Shown piece after piece: positions 1 to 5,091 of a DNA stretch of 5,162 bases. The stretch is from HXMU1420-2 sp040830545 (GTDB lineage: Bacteria; Pseudomonadota; Alphaproteobacteria; Rhodobacterales; Rhodobacteraceae). The notes beneath the pieces are model-generated. The model saw nothing but the letters and a program-made list of their open reading frames with translations, was not told the origin of the DNA and ran no database searches. The stretch lies in assembly GCA_040830545.1 (NCBI GenBank), contig JBFOMB010000191.1:1-5162 (forward strand), written 5' to 3'. Every line of letters begins with the position of its first letter. The first letter of the stretch is position 1. The position numbers and the translations under genes are program-made.

Positions 1-1988
1 AACATCACGATCCCGGACCGGACAGCGGAGAAGCCTGTGGCCATCGGGTCAGCCTTGGTAATCGTGGACGCCGCAAAGGCCGCAAGCGCCACAGGTGGTG
101 TGATCGCGCTGGCCACAGCGAAATAGAAGACGAACATATGTGCCGTGAACGTCGCAATCCCCAGCCCGATCAGCAACGGCCCCATCAGCAAAGCCACGTT
201 GATATAGGCCGGGACCGCAGGCATCCCCATGCCCAGCAGGATCGCCAGACACATGGTTATGAACAGCGCGATCAACTGGAAGGTCACAGACCCCGTCCCT
301 CCTAGATCAAAGGACAACAGGATGCCCAGAATATCCACCGCCACGAATTTCGACAGCGCGGTGAAGTTCAGGCAAACGTCGATCACGGACACAGCCAGCA
401 GCATCAGGTAAAGCGTGGAAATCGTGATCCCCGCCTCGGCCAGCGCATCCAGCACCTTGCGCGGCTTGGCGCGGAATTCCTTGTCCAGGAACAGCAATAC
501 GATCACAAACGCCGCCGCCCACCAGCCGGTTGCACCCGCATCCCCTGCCGCGTTCTGGAACACCTGCATCAGCCAGGGCAGGTCAACCGCGCGGCATTTG
601 TCGCCGTTGATCACGGTTTCAATCCCCAGAAGCCAGCCCAGCGGACCGCAACCCACCGCGTCCTTGGGCGTCAGCAGCAGGATCAGGATCAACAGGATCG
701 GCAGGAAAATCTGCGCCAGATGCAGTAGATCGCTGCGCGACAGGTGCATGTCCTCGGTCAGTTCACCATAGGCCTGAATGCCCTGTTTGCGGGCCTGGAA
801 CACGGCGGACAGGAACAGGCAGACGAAATAGGCCACTGCCGGGATGGCCGCCGCGATGATAATTTCACGATAGGGAACCGCCGTCAGGGCAGCCAGAATA
901 AACGCAGCAACACCCATAACAGGCGGCATGATCGACCCACCGGAAGAGGCCGCTGCCTCCATCCCACCGGCAAAAACCTTGGAGAAGCCCCGTTTCAACA
1001 TCATCGGAATGGTCAGCACGCCAGTGGACAACACGTTCACCACCGGTCCGCCCGTGATGGTCCCGAACATCGCAGAGCTGACAATCGCCGCATGGGCCGG
1101 ACCGCCATTCAACTTGCGGGTCCAGCGGAAGGCGAGCTTGATCAGGGACTGCCCGCCTGCCGATTTCCCAAACATCGCGCCCAGAATGATATAGGGGAAC
1201 ACCACGTTCATGATGACCGCGATGAACCGGCCCAGAATGCCCGAAGCATTGTTGACCAGCGCATCATGCACGTTGGGCCGCCCGTCCAGCAATGTGCGTG
1301 GCTCCCCCCCCAGCTTGGTCACCAGGTACTTGTTCATGTCGTCGGCACCGAAGAAGTACCAGACCAGCACGGTGCCAATGGTGTAGAGCGCGATCAGGAT
1401 CGCGACCAGAACCAAAGGCAGACCCCAGACCTTTACGTTGTAGCCGAGGAAAACAAGGATCGACGCGCCCATGATCAGCACCAGCCAGATACCTGTGTTG
1501 CCGACGCATTTCGGGTCATCCACCGTATCCGGTGCAGGCAGGCCCATATCCTCGGCAAACTTGATCTCGGCCGCCATGGTTTCTGCAATCAGGCGCGCGC
1601 GTGTACCGTCCATCACGTCGATCAGGCAGACGCTGTCGATTTCGATCAGATAGGTCACCGACACCGCCGCCGCCGACACAACCAGCGCCACATCCATGAA
1701 CAGCCCGAACCCGGCCTTGCTGGTCCCCCGCCAACTGCGCCACATGGAATGTTTGGTCGCAACAATCAGCATCATCAGGAAGAAGATGGCGGGATAAAAC
1801 CACTCGGTCGCGAAGGATCGCACATCCAGCTTTGGAATGCCGGTGATCTCGCGCCACATCTGATCCCATCCGGGGATCGTTGGCATGCTGTTCACAATCC
1901 CCGCAAACACAAACAGCAGGGCCAAGATGTAAACCAGACGCCCTCCGTTAAATCCGGATTCGTCTGCAGTGTCGGTCGCGTCGGACAT
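1..1988 (-). CDS. TRAP transporter fused permease (DctQ-like + DctM-like), TAXI class, C-terminus cut by window edge
   Basis: Membrane part of a secondary, ion-gradient-driven solute importer of the inner membrane. Translating the minus strand from the ATG at 1988 gives 662 codons with no stop up to the edge. Residues about 18-34, 62-78, 96-115 and 167-212 are hydrophobic and form the small-subunit (DctQ-like) module; the large DctM-like module starts near residue 245. Two signature stretches support the call: residues 305-357, with FGTITGG, TGVLTIPMM, EAAASSGG and IMPPVMG, and residues 586-634, with GMGMPAVPAY and FAVASAITPPVALAA. Both closely match fused TRAP permeases as I know them. Unusual points are two long polar loops with paired cysteines (C121/C161 and C447/C465). 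The ribosome site is weak (an AGG seven bases before ATG), which fits lower expression than the upstream binding protein, 79 nt away. The family usually has more than 600 residues, so only the tail is missing. Substrate unknown. Confidence 0.95.
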   Translation of the reverse strand, partial: MSDATDTADESGFNGGRLVYILALLFVFAGIVNSMPTIPGWDQMWREITGIPKLDVRSFATEWFYPAIFFLMMLIVATKHSMWRSWRGTSKAGFGLFMDVALVVSAAAVSVTYLIEIDSVCLIDVMDGTRARLIAETMAAEIKFAEDMGLPAPDTVDDPKCVGNTGIWLVLIMGASILVFLGYNVKVWGLPLVLVAILIALYTIGTVLVWYFFGADDMNKYLVTKLGGEPRTLLDGRPNVHDALVNNASGILGRFIAVIMNVVFPYIILGAMFGKSAGGQSLIKLAFRWTRKLNGGPAHAAIVSSAMFGTITGGPVVNVLSTGVLTIPMMLKRGFSKVFAGGMEAAASSGGSIMPPVMGVAAFILAALTAVPYREIIIAAAIPAVAYFVCLFLSAVFQARKQGIQAYGELTEDMHLSRSDLLHLAQIFLPILLILILLLTPKDAVGCGPLGWLLGIETVINGDKCRAVDLPWLMQVFQNAAGDAGATGWWAAAFVIVLLFLDKEFRAKPRKVLDALAEAGITISTLYLMLLAVSVIDVCLNFTALSKFVAVDILGILLSFDLGGTGSVTFQLIALFITMCLAILLGMGMPAVPAYINVALLMGPLLIGLGIATFTAHMFVFYFAVASAITPPVALAAFAASTITKADPMATGFSAVRSGIVM

Positions 1989-2015
1989 GGATCAGCCTGT
2001 CGGGTCTATGTGGAA

Positions 2016-2042
2016 CAAGAGCCGCCTGAGAGGCGGCTCTTG
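2016..2042 (-). terminator. Perfect 12-bp stem-loop between binding-protein and permease genes (attenuator or mRNA-stabilising hairpin)
   Basis: Arms CAAGAGCCGCCT (2016-2027) and AGGCGGCTCTTG (2031-2042) are exact reverse complements around a 3-base loop. The hairpin begins 25 bases after the binding-protein stop codon and ends 27 bases before the permease ATG. The bases that follow on the minus-strand transcript are TTCCACATAG, not a T-run, so this is not a classic strong intrinsic terminator. It more likely allows partial readthrough or blocks 3' exonucleases, leaving the binding-protein message in excess. Such intercistronic hairpins are known from other binding-protein transporter operons; the role here is inferred. 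Confidence 0.65.
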
Positions 2043-2067
2043 ATTAAGTCATTGAAATTACGCAGGA

Positions 2068-3117
2068 TCACATATCCTTGGCGCAATCCTCGATCGTGTA
2101 GCCTGCGTCTTCCCAGGCACGCCATGCGCCCTTGTGATACTTCACCGGGTTCGCGCCACACATGCCCTGCATCGGATTGTCAAAGCTGACGGAATCCGCG
2201 AACGGCGCTTTGGCCATCAGGTCATCCAGAGTTGCGATGTAGGCCGAGACCAGTTTGTAAACCAGTTCCTCGTCCATATCCTTGTTCACAACGTCACCAC
2301 CAACAGTGGCCATGGCGCGGAACTTGTCATCCTCGGAAACAAAGGTCCACGCGTCGCCCAGCTTGGCCTTGACCGTTGCAATATCCATGATGACCGGTGC
2401 GCTCCCCGGGGCCTTCATGTATTTCTGCATGGCTTCGCCTTCCCAGACGTCCTTGGGCAGCGACCAGGCGGTCATGTTGCCCGCTGCGGACACGGTCGAT
2501 ACGCGGCCACTCGGGAACAGTTCCGGCAGGACAACCGCGTCCGGTTCACCACCGGAAATGATCTGGCTGGCCTGACCCCAGTTCGCCTGAATGCCTTCGT
2601 AGTCGTCGCCTTCCTTCAGGCCCGCCGTGATCTGAATGATCGCGCGTGCGTTGGTCAGCGCACCACCACGCGGCGGCCCGTTGTAGATCTTGCGGCCCTT
2701 CAGGTCATCCCAACCACCAACGCCCTTTGCGTCATAGGCAAACAGGAAAAATACCCCCAGCGTATAGGGATAGATCGCCCGCAGGTTCGATGCCAGCTCG
2801 GCCCCCGCCTCGGCCCCCAATGCGCCATAGGGACCAACACCCCGATTCATCAGGAAGGGCAGGATGTATGGCACGGATGCGATGTCTGTCTTACCCTCGG
2901 CCACGTTCTGGACCGAGTTCGTCAGCGTCTGACCGTCGGTCAGCTGAATATTGGCGATGCCTTCCTTGGCCGCAATTTCGGTCAGGTGGCTGGGTGCCAG
3001 ATGCACCGCGCCCCCGGGCGAGGCGGTTTCAGCGCTCAGGTTGACCTGAGCCAGTGCGGCAGAGGCCGTAAAGGTTGCGGCAGTCGCAATGGACGCCAGA
3101 GTAAAGCGATACGTCAT
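2068..3117 (-). CDS. TAXI-family TRAP transporter periplasmic solute-binding protein
   Basis: Extracytoplasmic receptor that binds the substrate and hands it to the fused permease encoded downstream. The 349-residue product has a signal peptide: a short start with one Arg (MTYRF), a hydrophobic Ala/Thr-rich core, and an ALA-Q cleavage site giving mature Gln24. Features typical of TAXI proteins are SVQNVAEGKTDIASV (about 68-82), LRAIYPY (112-118), WDDLKGRKIYNGPPRGGA (136-153), and GGEPDAVVLPELFPSGRVS (189-207) lining the presumed cleft. Length is normal for the family (about 320-350). Cys320 and Cys345 are the only cysteines and could form a disulfide in the periplasm. The ATG at 3117 is chosen because GGGAGGA lies just before it; a TTG at 3129 lies upstream of that site and is rejected. 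It is the first gene of the operon, divergent from a MarR regulator. The ligand cannot be told from sequence; known TAXI ligands include dicarboxylates and amino acids. Confidence 0.93.
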   Translation of the reverse strand: MTYRFTLASIATAATFTASAALAQVNLSAETASPGGAVHLAPSHLTEIAAKEGIANIQLTDGQTLTNSVQNVAEGKTDIASVPYILPFLMNRGVGPYGALGAEAGAELASNLRAIYPYTLGVFFLFAYDAKGVGGWDDLKGRKIYNGPPRGGALTNARAIIQITAGLKEGDDYEGIQANWGQASQIISGGEPDAVVLPELFPSGRVSTVSAAGNMTAWSLPKDVWEGEAMQKYMKAPGSAPVIMDIATVKAKLGDAWTFVSEDDKFRAMATVGGDVVNKDMDEELVYKLVSAYIATLDDLMAKAPFADSVSFDNPMQGMCGANPVKYHKGAWRAWEDAGYTIEDCAKDM

Positions 3118-3120
3118 GGT

Positions 3121-3127
3121 TCCTCCC
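3121..3127 (-). promoter_or_regulatory. Strong ribosome binding site of the TAXI binding-protein gene
   Basis: On the minus strand GGGAGGA lies 3 bases before the ATG at 3117. It is a near-perfect anti-SD match and fixes the start at 3117 rather than at the in-frame TTG at 3129, which sits upstream of this site. It contrasts with the weak site in front of the permease gene. Confidence 0.8.
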
Positions 3128-3200
3128 AAGATGTGCGGGTCCGATTGTTGTGGTTTTCCCCAAGGTAAGCAGAACAGCAGCCCATCCGTAAATCAAGAAG

Positions 3201-3220
3201 TTTGTTGCGATTGCCACAAA
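3201..3220. promoter_or_regulatory. Candidate MarR operator (20-bp dyad)
   Basis: TTTGTTGCGATTGCCACAAA is symmetric at 8 of 10 base pairs, of the form TTTGT-n-GC-n-AT-n-GC-n-ACAAA, with the symmetry axis between 3210 and 3211. Size and AT-rich outer arms fit the 16-20 bp dyads bound by MarR dimers. It lies 16 bp before the first marR ATG and about 84 bp before the transporter start, a position suited to joint control of both promoters. Binding is inferred from position and symmetry only. Confidence 0.5.
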
Positions 3221-3236
3221 AAAAGTTGCTTTATTC

Positions 3237-3770
3237 ATGAAATTGGGTTTGCATTCGCCTGTGAGCAAGAAACTCGACAGCCTGGGATACCCTGTGAGCA
3301 GGGGACGGGACGATCTGGATATGGGGGCGTTCCTGAACATCCGCCTGATCCGGACGGCGTCCAAGGTGGCGCTGCTGTTCCAACGCGAGGCGCTGCGGCC
3401 CAATGGACTCAGCGTTCAGGAATGGCGCGTTCTGCTGAACGTGGCCAAGCTGGGGGATTGCCACCTGCGCGAACTTAGCCGGATCGCGACGATCGATCCG
3501 TCCCATGTCAGCCGGGGCGCCAAGGCGCTGGAGCAGCGCGGTTTGATCCAACGCAATCCCGACCCGGATGACGCACGGCGCACGCGGTTGTCGGTGACCG
3601 ACGAAGGCACTGAATTGGTTGATAAAATCTGGCCTCTGGCGATAGATCTGAACCGCCGGTTTGCCGAAGAGATCGGCGAAGAAGCGCTCGCCGATCTGTG
3701 TGATACGCTGGATCGCACCCGGCACTATGCCGAGGCGCAATTGGGCAATGGATCAGACCCTCAGCGGTGA
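3237..3770 (+). CDS. MarR-family winged-helix transcriptional regulator
   Basis: Cytoplasmic dimeric DNA-binding regulator, likely ligand-responsive. Of 177 residues, about 30-52 form the first dimer helix (FLNIRLIRTASKVALLF), 57-83 the first part of the helix-turn-helix (LSVQEWRVLLNVAKL...HLRELSRIA), and 87-104 the recognition helix (DPSHVSRGAKALEQRGLI). The wing at 106-124 carries the family hallmark D-x-R-x-x-x-L-x-x-T (DDARRTRLSVTDEG). The last 50 residues return to the dimer interface. The domain starts near residue 29, and the ATG at 3237 has no ribosome site. The true start could therefore be GTG 3261, GTG 3294 or ATG 3321; the last gives 149 residues, nearer the usual 140-160. The 28-residue leader contains two copies of PVS encoded by a 10-bp repeat. 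Divergent placement suggests that it controls the TRAP operon and itself. Its stop overlaps the end of the neighbouring hibernation gene. Confidence 0.92.
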   Translation: MKLGLHSPVSKKLDSLGYPVSRGRDDLDMGAFLNIRLIRTASKVALLFQREALRPNGLSVQEWRVLLNVAKLGDCHLRELSRIATIDPSHVSRGAKALEQRGLIQRNPDPDDARRTRLSVTDEGTELVDKIWPLAIDLNRRFAEEIGEEALADLCDTLDRTRHYAEAQLGNGSDPQR

Positions 3771-3783
3771 GGGTCGCGTTTTT
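3756..3783 (+). terminator. Intrinsic terminator of marR, lying across both convergent stop codons
   Basis: Stem GACCCTCA (3756-3763) and TGAGGGTC (3768-3775) is perfect over 8 bp with loop GCGG, followed by GCG and five T's. The T-run makes it a plus-strand terminator for marR. Both stop codons form part of the stem: the right arm starts with TGA of marR (3768-3770), and the left arm ends with the complement of the TGA of the opposing gene (3761-3763). On the minus strand the same hairpin has no T-run, so it is at best a weak stop there. Confidence 0.75.
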
Positions 3784-4078
3784 CGAATAACGAGGACAGG
3801 CGCGCGCGCAGGGTTTTTGCGGCTCCTTTGAGCGCTGCCTGGATGTCTGCGGCGTCGTGGTTCGCGGCAAGCGGGTCCAGCCCGCGGGGCCGCGCCTCCA
3901 TAGTGCAGCGGATGTGATCGGGGCCTTGTTTGTCGGCGTTCTGGTCCTTCAGATGCACCTCGACCCGGGTCAGGCGGTCGGCAAATATGTCGAGATCGGC
4001 ACGCACGGCCGCCTCGGACACCTCGATGACCCGCTCGTCCCCGTGAATGAAATTGTCGGTGTTGACCTGGATCTGCAT
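3761..4078 (-). CDS. Short HPF/RaiA-family ribosome hibernation factor
   Basis: Cytoplasmic protein expected to bind the small ribosomal subunit near the decoding site and to silence or protect ribosomes in stationary phase or stress. The 105 residues fit the single-domain beta-alpha-beta-beta-beta-alpha fold: strand 1-7 (MQIQVNT), helix about 14-33, strands 35-44 (RLTRVEVHLKD) and 56-63 (IRCTMEAR), then a helix about 75-97. RVEVHL-x-D-x-NADK-x-GPD (38-54) followed by RC-x-MEARP is typical of short alphaproteobacterial members as I recall them. There is no C-terminal dimerisation domain as in long-form HPF, so 100S formation by this protein alone is not implied. Start ATG 4078 is supported by GGGAGGA seven bases upstream. 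It is convergent with marR (10-bp overlap) and divergent from the cold-shock gene. A HPF versus YfiA/RaiA subtype cannot be assigned. Confidence 0.88.
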   Translation of the reverse strand: MQIQVNTDNFIHGDERVIEVSEAAVRADLDIFADRLTRVEVHLKDQNADKQGPDHIRCTMEARPRGLDPLAANHDAADIQAALKGAAKTLRARLSSLFEKRDPHR

Positions 4079-4214
4079 GTCACATCCTCCCTTTCATGCG
4101 TTCCCTTCCAAACTGGGGATCAGCGGTGTTTCGCGCAAGATGGGACAGGATGCCTCAGGCGTCACAGCGCCGCCAACCCCTTGCCAACCCTCATATTTTC
4201 ATACTCATTCGGGC

Positions 4215-4244
4215 ATTTTCCCACCTTCGCTGTCATTCTGACAA
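4215..4244 (-). promoter_or_regulatory. Candidate promoter for the HPF-like gene
   Basis: On the minus strand TTGTCA (4244-4239) and GAAAAT (4220-4215) are separated by 18 bp. They match the sigma-70 consensus at 5/6 and 4/6 positions. Transcription would start near 4208. The palindrome at 4231-4243 covers most of the -35 box, so a bound protein would affect this promoter. Alternative sigma factors such as RpoH are possible, but no clear box was found. Confidence 0.3.
4231..4243. promoter_or_regulatory. Perfect 13-bp palindrome, possible operator
   Basis: TGTCA-TTC-TGACA is an exact inverted repeat of 5-bp arms with a 3-bp spacer. It overlaps the candidate -35 of the HPF-like gene and lies 28 bp before the candidate -35 of csp. 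No regulator is identified. Short palindromes arise by chance, so only the position makes it worth listing. Confidence 0.3.
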
Positions 4245-4270
4245 AATTTTCGGTGAATCGCGACGATCCC

Positions 4271-4299
4271 TTGCAACCGGAGTGTCAAAGCACGATATT
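4271..4299 (+). promoter_or_regulatory. Candidate csp promoter
   Basis: TTGCAA (4271-4276) and GATATT (4294-4299) are spaced by exactly 17 bp, each matching 4 of 6 sigma-70 consensus positions. Transcription would start near 4306, giving a leader of about 110 nt before the ATG at 4418. Long leaders are typical of cold-inducible cspA-type genes, but the boxes are weak. Confidence 0.35.
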
Positions 4300-4368
4300 G
4301 AGAGGGCATATTTCGATCTACCCGCCTTCTTTTCCAAGCAGCCGGACCGAGACCCGAGTTTGCACGAC

Positions 4369-4397
4369 ATGGCCCGCGCATCCCGCACGGGTCCCAT
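4369..4397 (+). promoter_or_regulatory. Leader hairpin just before the csp ribosome binding site
   Basis: ATGG-CCCG (4369-4376) can pair with CGGG-tc-CCAT (4388-4397), giving 8 bp with a two-base bulge and an 11-base loop. The structure ends 7 bases before AAGGAG (4405-4410). Structured leaders control cspA translation in E. coli by temperature; a similar role here is only an inference. Confidence 0.3.
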
Positions 4398-4417
4398 ATT
4401 TGAAAAGGAGACGCGGC

Positions 4418-4624
4418 ATGCCGACCGGCACCGTGAAATGGTTCAACACGACAAAAGGTTATGGTTTCATTGCCCCTGACGGCGGTGGCAAGGACGTTTT
4501 CGTCCATATTTCCGCTGTAGAACGCTCGGGCCTGACCGGCCTGGCGGACAACCAGAAAGTCGAATTCGAAATGCGCGAAGGCCGGGATGGCCGGGAAAGC
4601 GCGTCGGATCTGAAACTGCTCTGA
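4418..4624 (+). CDS. CspA-family cold-shock / nucleic-acid-binding protein
   Basis: Single cold-shock domain of 68 residues, the normal length for CspA-type RNA chaperones, which bind single-stranded RNA or DNA and melt secondary structure in the cytoplasm. It starts MPTGTVKWFN. RNP1 is KGYGFI (13-18) and RNP2 is DVFVHI (26-31), so the aromatic and basic nucleic-acid-contacting residues W8, F9, Y15, F17, F28 and H30 are intact. The second half (GLTGL-x-x-x-QKVEFE, then a Gly/Arg-rich turn and ASDLKLL) completes the OB fold. The ATG at 4418 follows AAGGAG with a 7-base gap. The same frame stays open far upstream across the antisense of the HPF gene, but that extension has no family match. The gene is monocistronic, with its own terminator 24 bp after the stop, and divergent from the HPF-like gene. 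Whether it is cold-inducible or constitutive cannot be told. Confidence 0.96.
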   Translation: MPTGTVKWFNTTKGYGFIAPDGGGKDVFVHISAVERSGLTGLADNQKVEFEMREGRDGRESASDLKLL

Positions 4625-4647
4625 CGCAGGTTCCAGACGGAATTCAG

Positions 4648-4675
4648 AGGGCGGGCCTTGGGTCCGCCCTTTTTC
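4648..4675 (+). terminator. Intrinsic terminator of csp
   Basis: AGGGCGGGCC (4648-4657) pairs with GGTCCGCCCT (4661-4670), 10 bp including one G-U pair, around a TTG loop, followed by a T-run (4670-4674). It is a textbook Rho-independent terminator beginning 24 bases after the csp stop codon. Confidence 0.9.
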
Positions 4676-4679
4676 GTAT

Positions 4680-4753
4680 CAGACCCGTTTTACCCCAAAA
4701 CGCAGCAGGTCTGTCAGGCGACTTACCCCAAAACGTACAGACATTATCGGACA
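4680..4753. repeat. Nested direct and inverted repeats, possible remnant transposon end
   Basis: TTACCCCAAAACG occurs twice, at 4690-4702 and 4723-4735, exactly 33 bp apart. The first copy is part of a hairpin CGTTTT-ACCCC-AAAACG (4686-4702), itself bracketed by CAGACC (4680-4685) and GGTCTG (4708-4713). The second is bracketed by GTCTGT (4709-4714) and ACAGAC (4737-4742). The segment ends in GGACA (4749-4753), so from the minus strand it begins TGTCC, a common form for transposon termini. Several repeated binding sites inside one end are known for IS21-, Tn7- and Tn5053-like elements. No transposase gene or partner end lies in the window. The stop codon of the adjacent gene fragment falls inside this segment. 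Confidence 0.45.
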
Positions 4754-5023
4754 TGTTGGAACGCACAGAAATGCCGGGTCGGACCCGGACCGTGCGGATT
4801 GATGATCATCCAAAGCCCGTTGCGCGGCCCGTCCATGACCCATTGCACGCGGAAGGTATTGCGGCTGGGATATTCCACAAAGTCGGCAAATTGGTTCACG
4901 CCAGTGAAGGTGTATCCGACCCCCTGCCCCTGCATCTGACCCGCGACATAGACGTTGACGCCAACCGGAAAGACCCCGGTGATATGTCCGCGCATGTTTT
5001 CACTCAGACCAAAGGCCTGTTGG
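4744..5023 (-). pseudogene. Fragment of an unidentified gene, 5' end cut off by an IS3-family insertion
   Basis: An open minus-strand frame runs from the IS border to TAA at 4744-4746. It has about 92 residues, with the codon pattern of a real gene (mostly G or C in third positions; GTC, ATC, ACC and GGG frequent). Visible stretches are QQAFGLSENMRG, VFPVGVNVYVAGQMQGQGVGYTF, FADFVEYPSRNTFRVQWVMD and INPHGPGPTRHF. The Gly/Val/aromatic alternation suggests a beta-rich domain, and there is no membrane segment. I do not recognise the family. An internal ATG at 4995 has no good ribosome site, so expression is doubtful. The last residues (about QHVR and the stop) lie in the repeat segment 4680-4753, so the native C-terminus may also be lost. 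It is convergent with csp. It may instead be the intact end of a gene whose start lies beyond the insertion. Confidence 0.6.
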
Positions 5024-5061
5024 TGACCTGCCCCCCGAAACTTCCCTCGTTCTGATGTAGA

Positions 5062-5089
5062 GTTTGCTCAACCTTTTGAAGGAGCAAAC
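5062..5089 (+). promoter_or_regulatory. Inverted repeat that can sequester the IS orfA ribosome binding site
   Basis: GTTTGCTC (5062-5069) and GAGCAAAC (5082-5089) are exact reverse complements around a 12-base loop. The right arm contains the GAG of the Shine-Dalgarno AAGGAG (5079-5084), and most of the spacer to the ATG at 5092. In transcripts entering from outside the element the stem would mask the ribosome site, a protection known for IS10 and IS50. Its use here is inferred. Confidence 0.5.
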
Positions 5090-5091
5090 GA

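Larger units (their letters stand above)
3118..3236. promoter_or_regulatory. Divergent promoter region between the TRAP operon and the marR gene
   Basis: This 119-bp non-coding gap must hold both divergent promoters. On the minus strand a TTGATT (3191-3196) is a possible -35 for the transporter operon, but no convincing -10 is found at 16-18 bp. On the plus strand TTGCGA (3205-3210) and TTTATT (3230-3235) are a poor, 19-bp-spaced pair. If used, that pair would start transcription at about 3242, inside the longest marR frame. The part near marR is AT-rich with a run of seven A's, whereas the transporter side is GC-rich. Exact promoter positions are not established. Confidence 0.55.
4079..4417. 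promoter_or_regulatory. Divergent intergenic region between hpf-like and csp genes
   Basis: No credible gene lies in these 339 bases. They hold the hpf ribosome site (4085-4091), a weak candidate hpf promoter, a TGTCA/TGACA palindrome, a weak candidate csp promoter, and a csp leader hairpin with the csp ribosome site (4405-4410). The leaders would be about 130 nt for hpf and 110 nt for csp, long enough for post-transcriptional control. Reading frames that cross this stretch lack a ribosome site and a recognisable product. Confidence 0.6.

Noticed and set aside
744..2189. Long plus-strand open frame of 481 codons
   Set aside because: It is antisense to the TRAP permease, is rich in His, Arg and Gln, has no ribosome site or family signal, and arises from the GC-biased codons of the real minus-strand gene, whose translation matches TRAP motifs throughout.
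3118..3129. TTG start at 3129 for the TAXI binding protein
   Set aside because: It lies upstream of the GGGAGGA ribosome site, which properly serves the ATG at 3117, and the signal peptide is normal from that ATG.
3141..3158. Second half-site resembling the MarR dyad (ATTGTTGTGG)
   Set aside because: Only one arm is similar and no symmetric partner lies at a suitable distance, so it is not listed as an operator.
2134..3168. Plus-strand open frame of 344 codons
   Set aside because: Antisense of the TAXI binding-protein gene. The minus strand shows a signal peptide, a strong ribosome site and TAXI motifs; the plus frame shows none.
3231..3740. Minus-strand open frame of 169 codons opposite marR
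   Set aside because: The opposite strand encodes a complete MarR fold with the D-x-R wing motif. The minus frame has no recognisable domain.
3857..4417. Upstream in-frame extension of the cold-shock protein to 255 residues
   Set aside because: The extension covers the antisense of the HPF-like gene and the intergenic region. A Shine-Dalgarno directly precedes the ATG at 4418, and the 68-residue product is the standard Csp length.
4753..5055. Plus-strand open frame of 100 codons opposite the gene fragment
   Set aside because: The minus-strand frame has the better codon pattern (G/C third positions, hydrophobic-aromatic alternation). The plus frame crosses the IS border and has no ribosome site.
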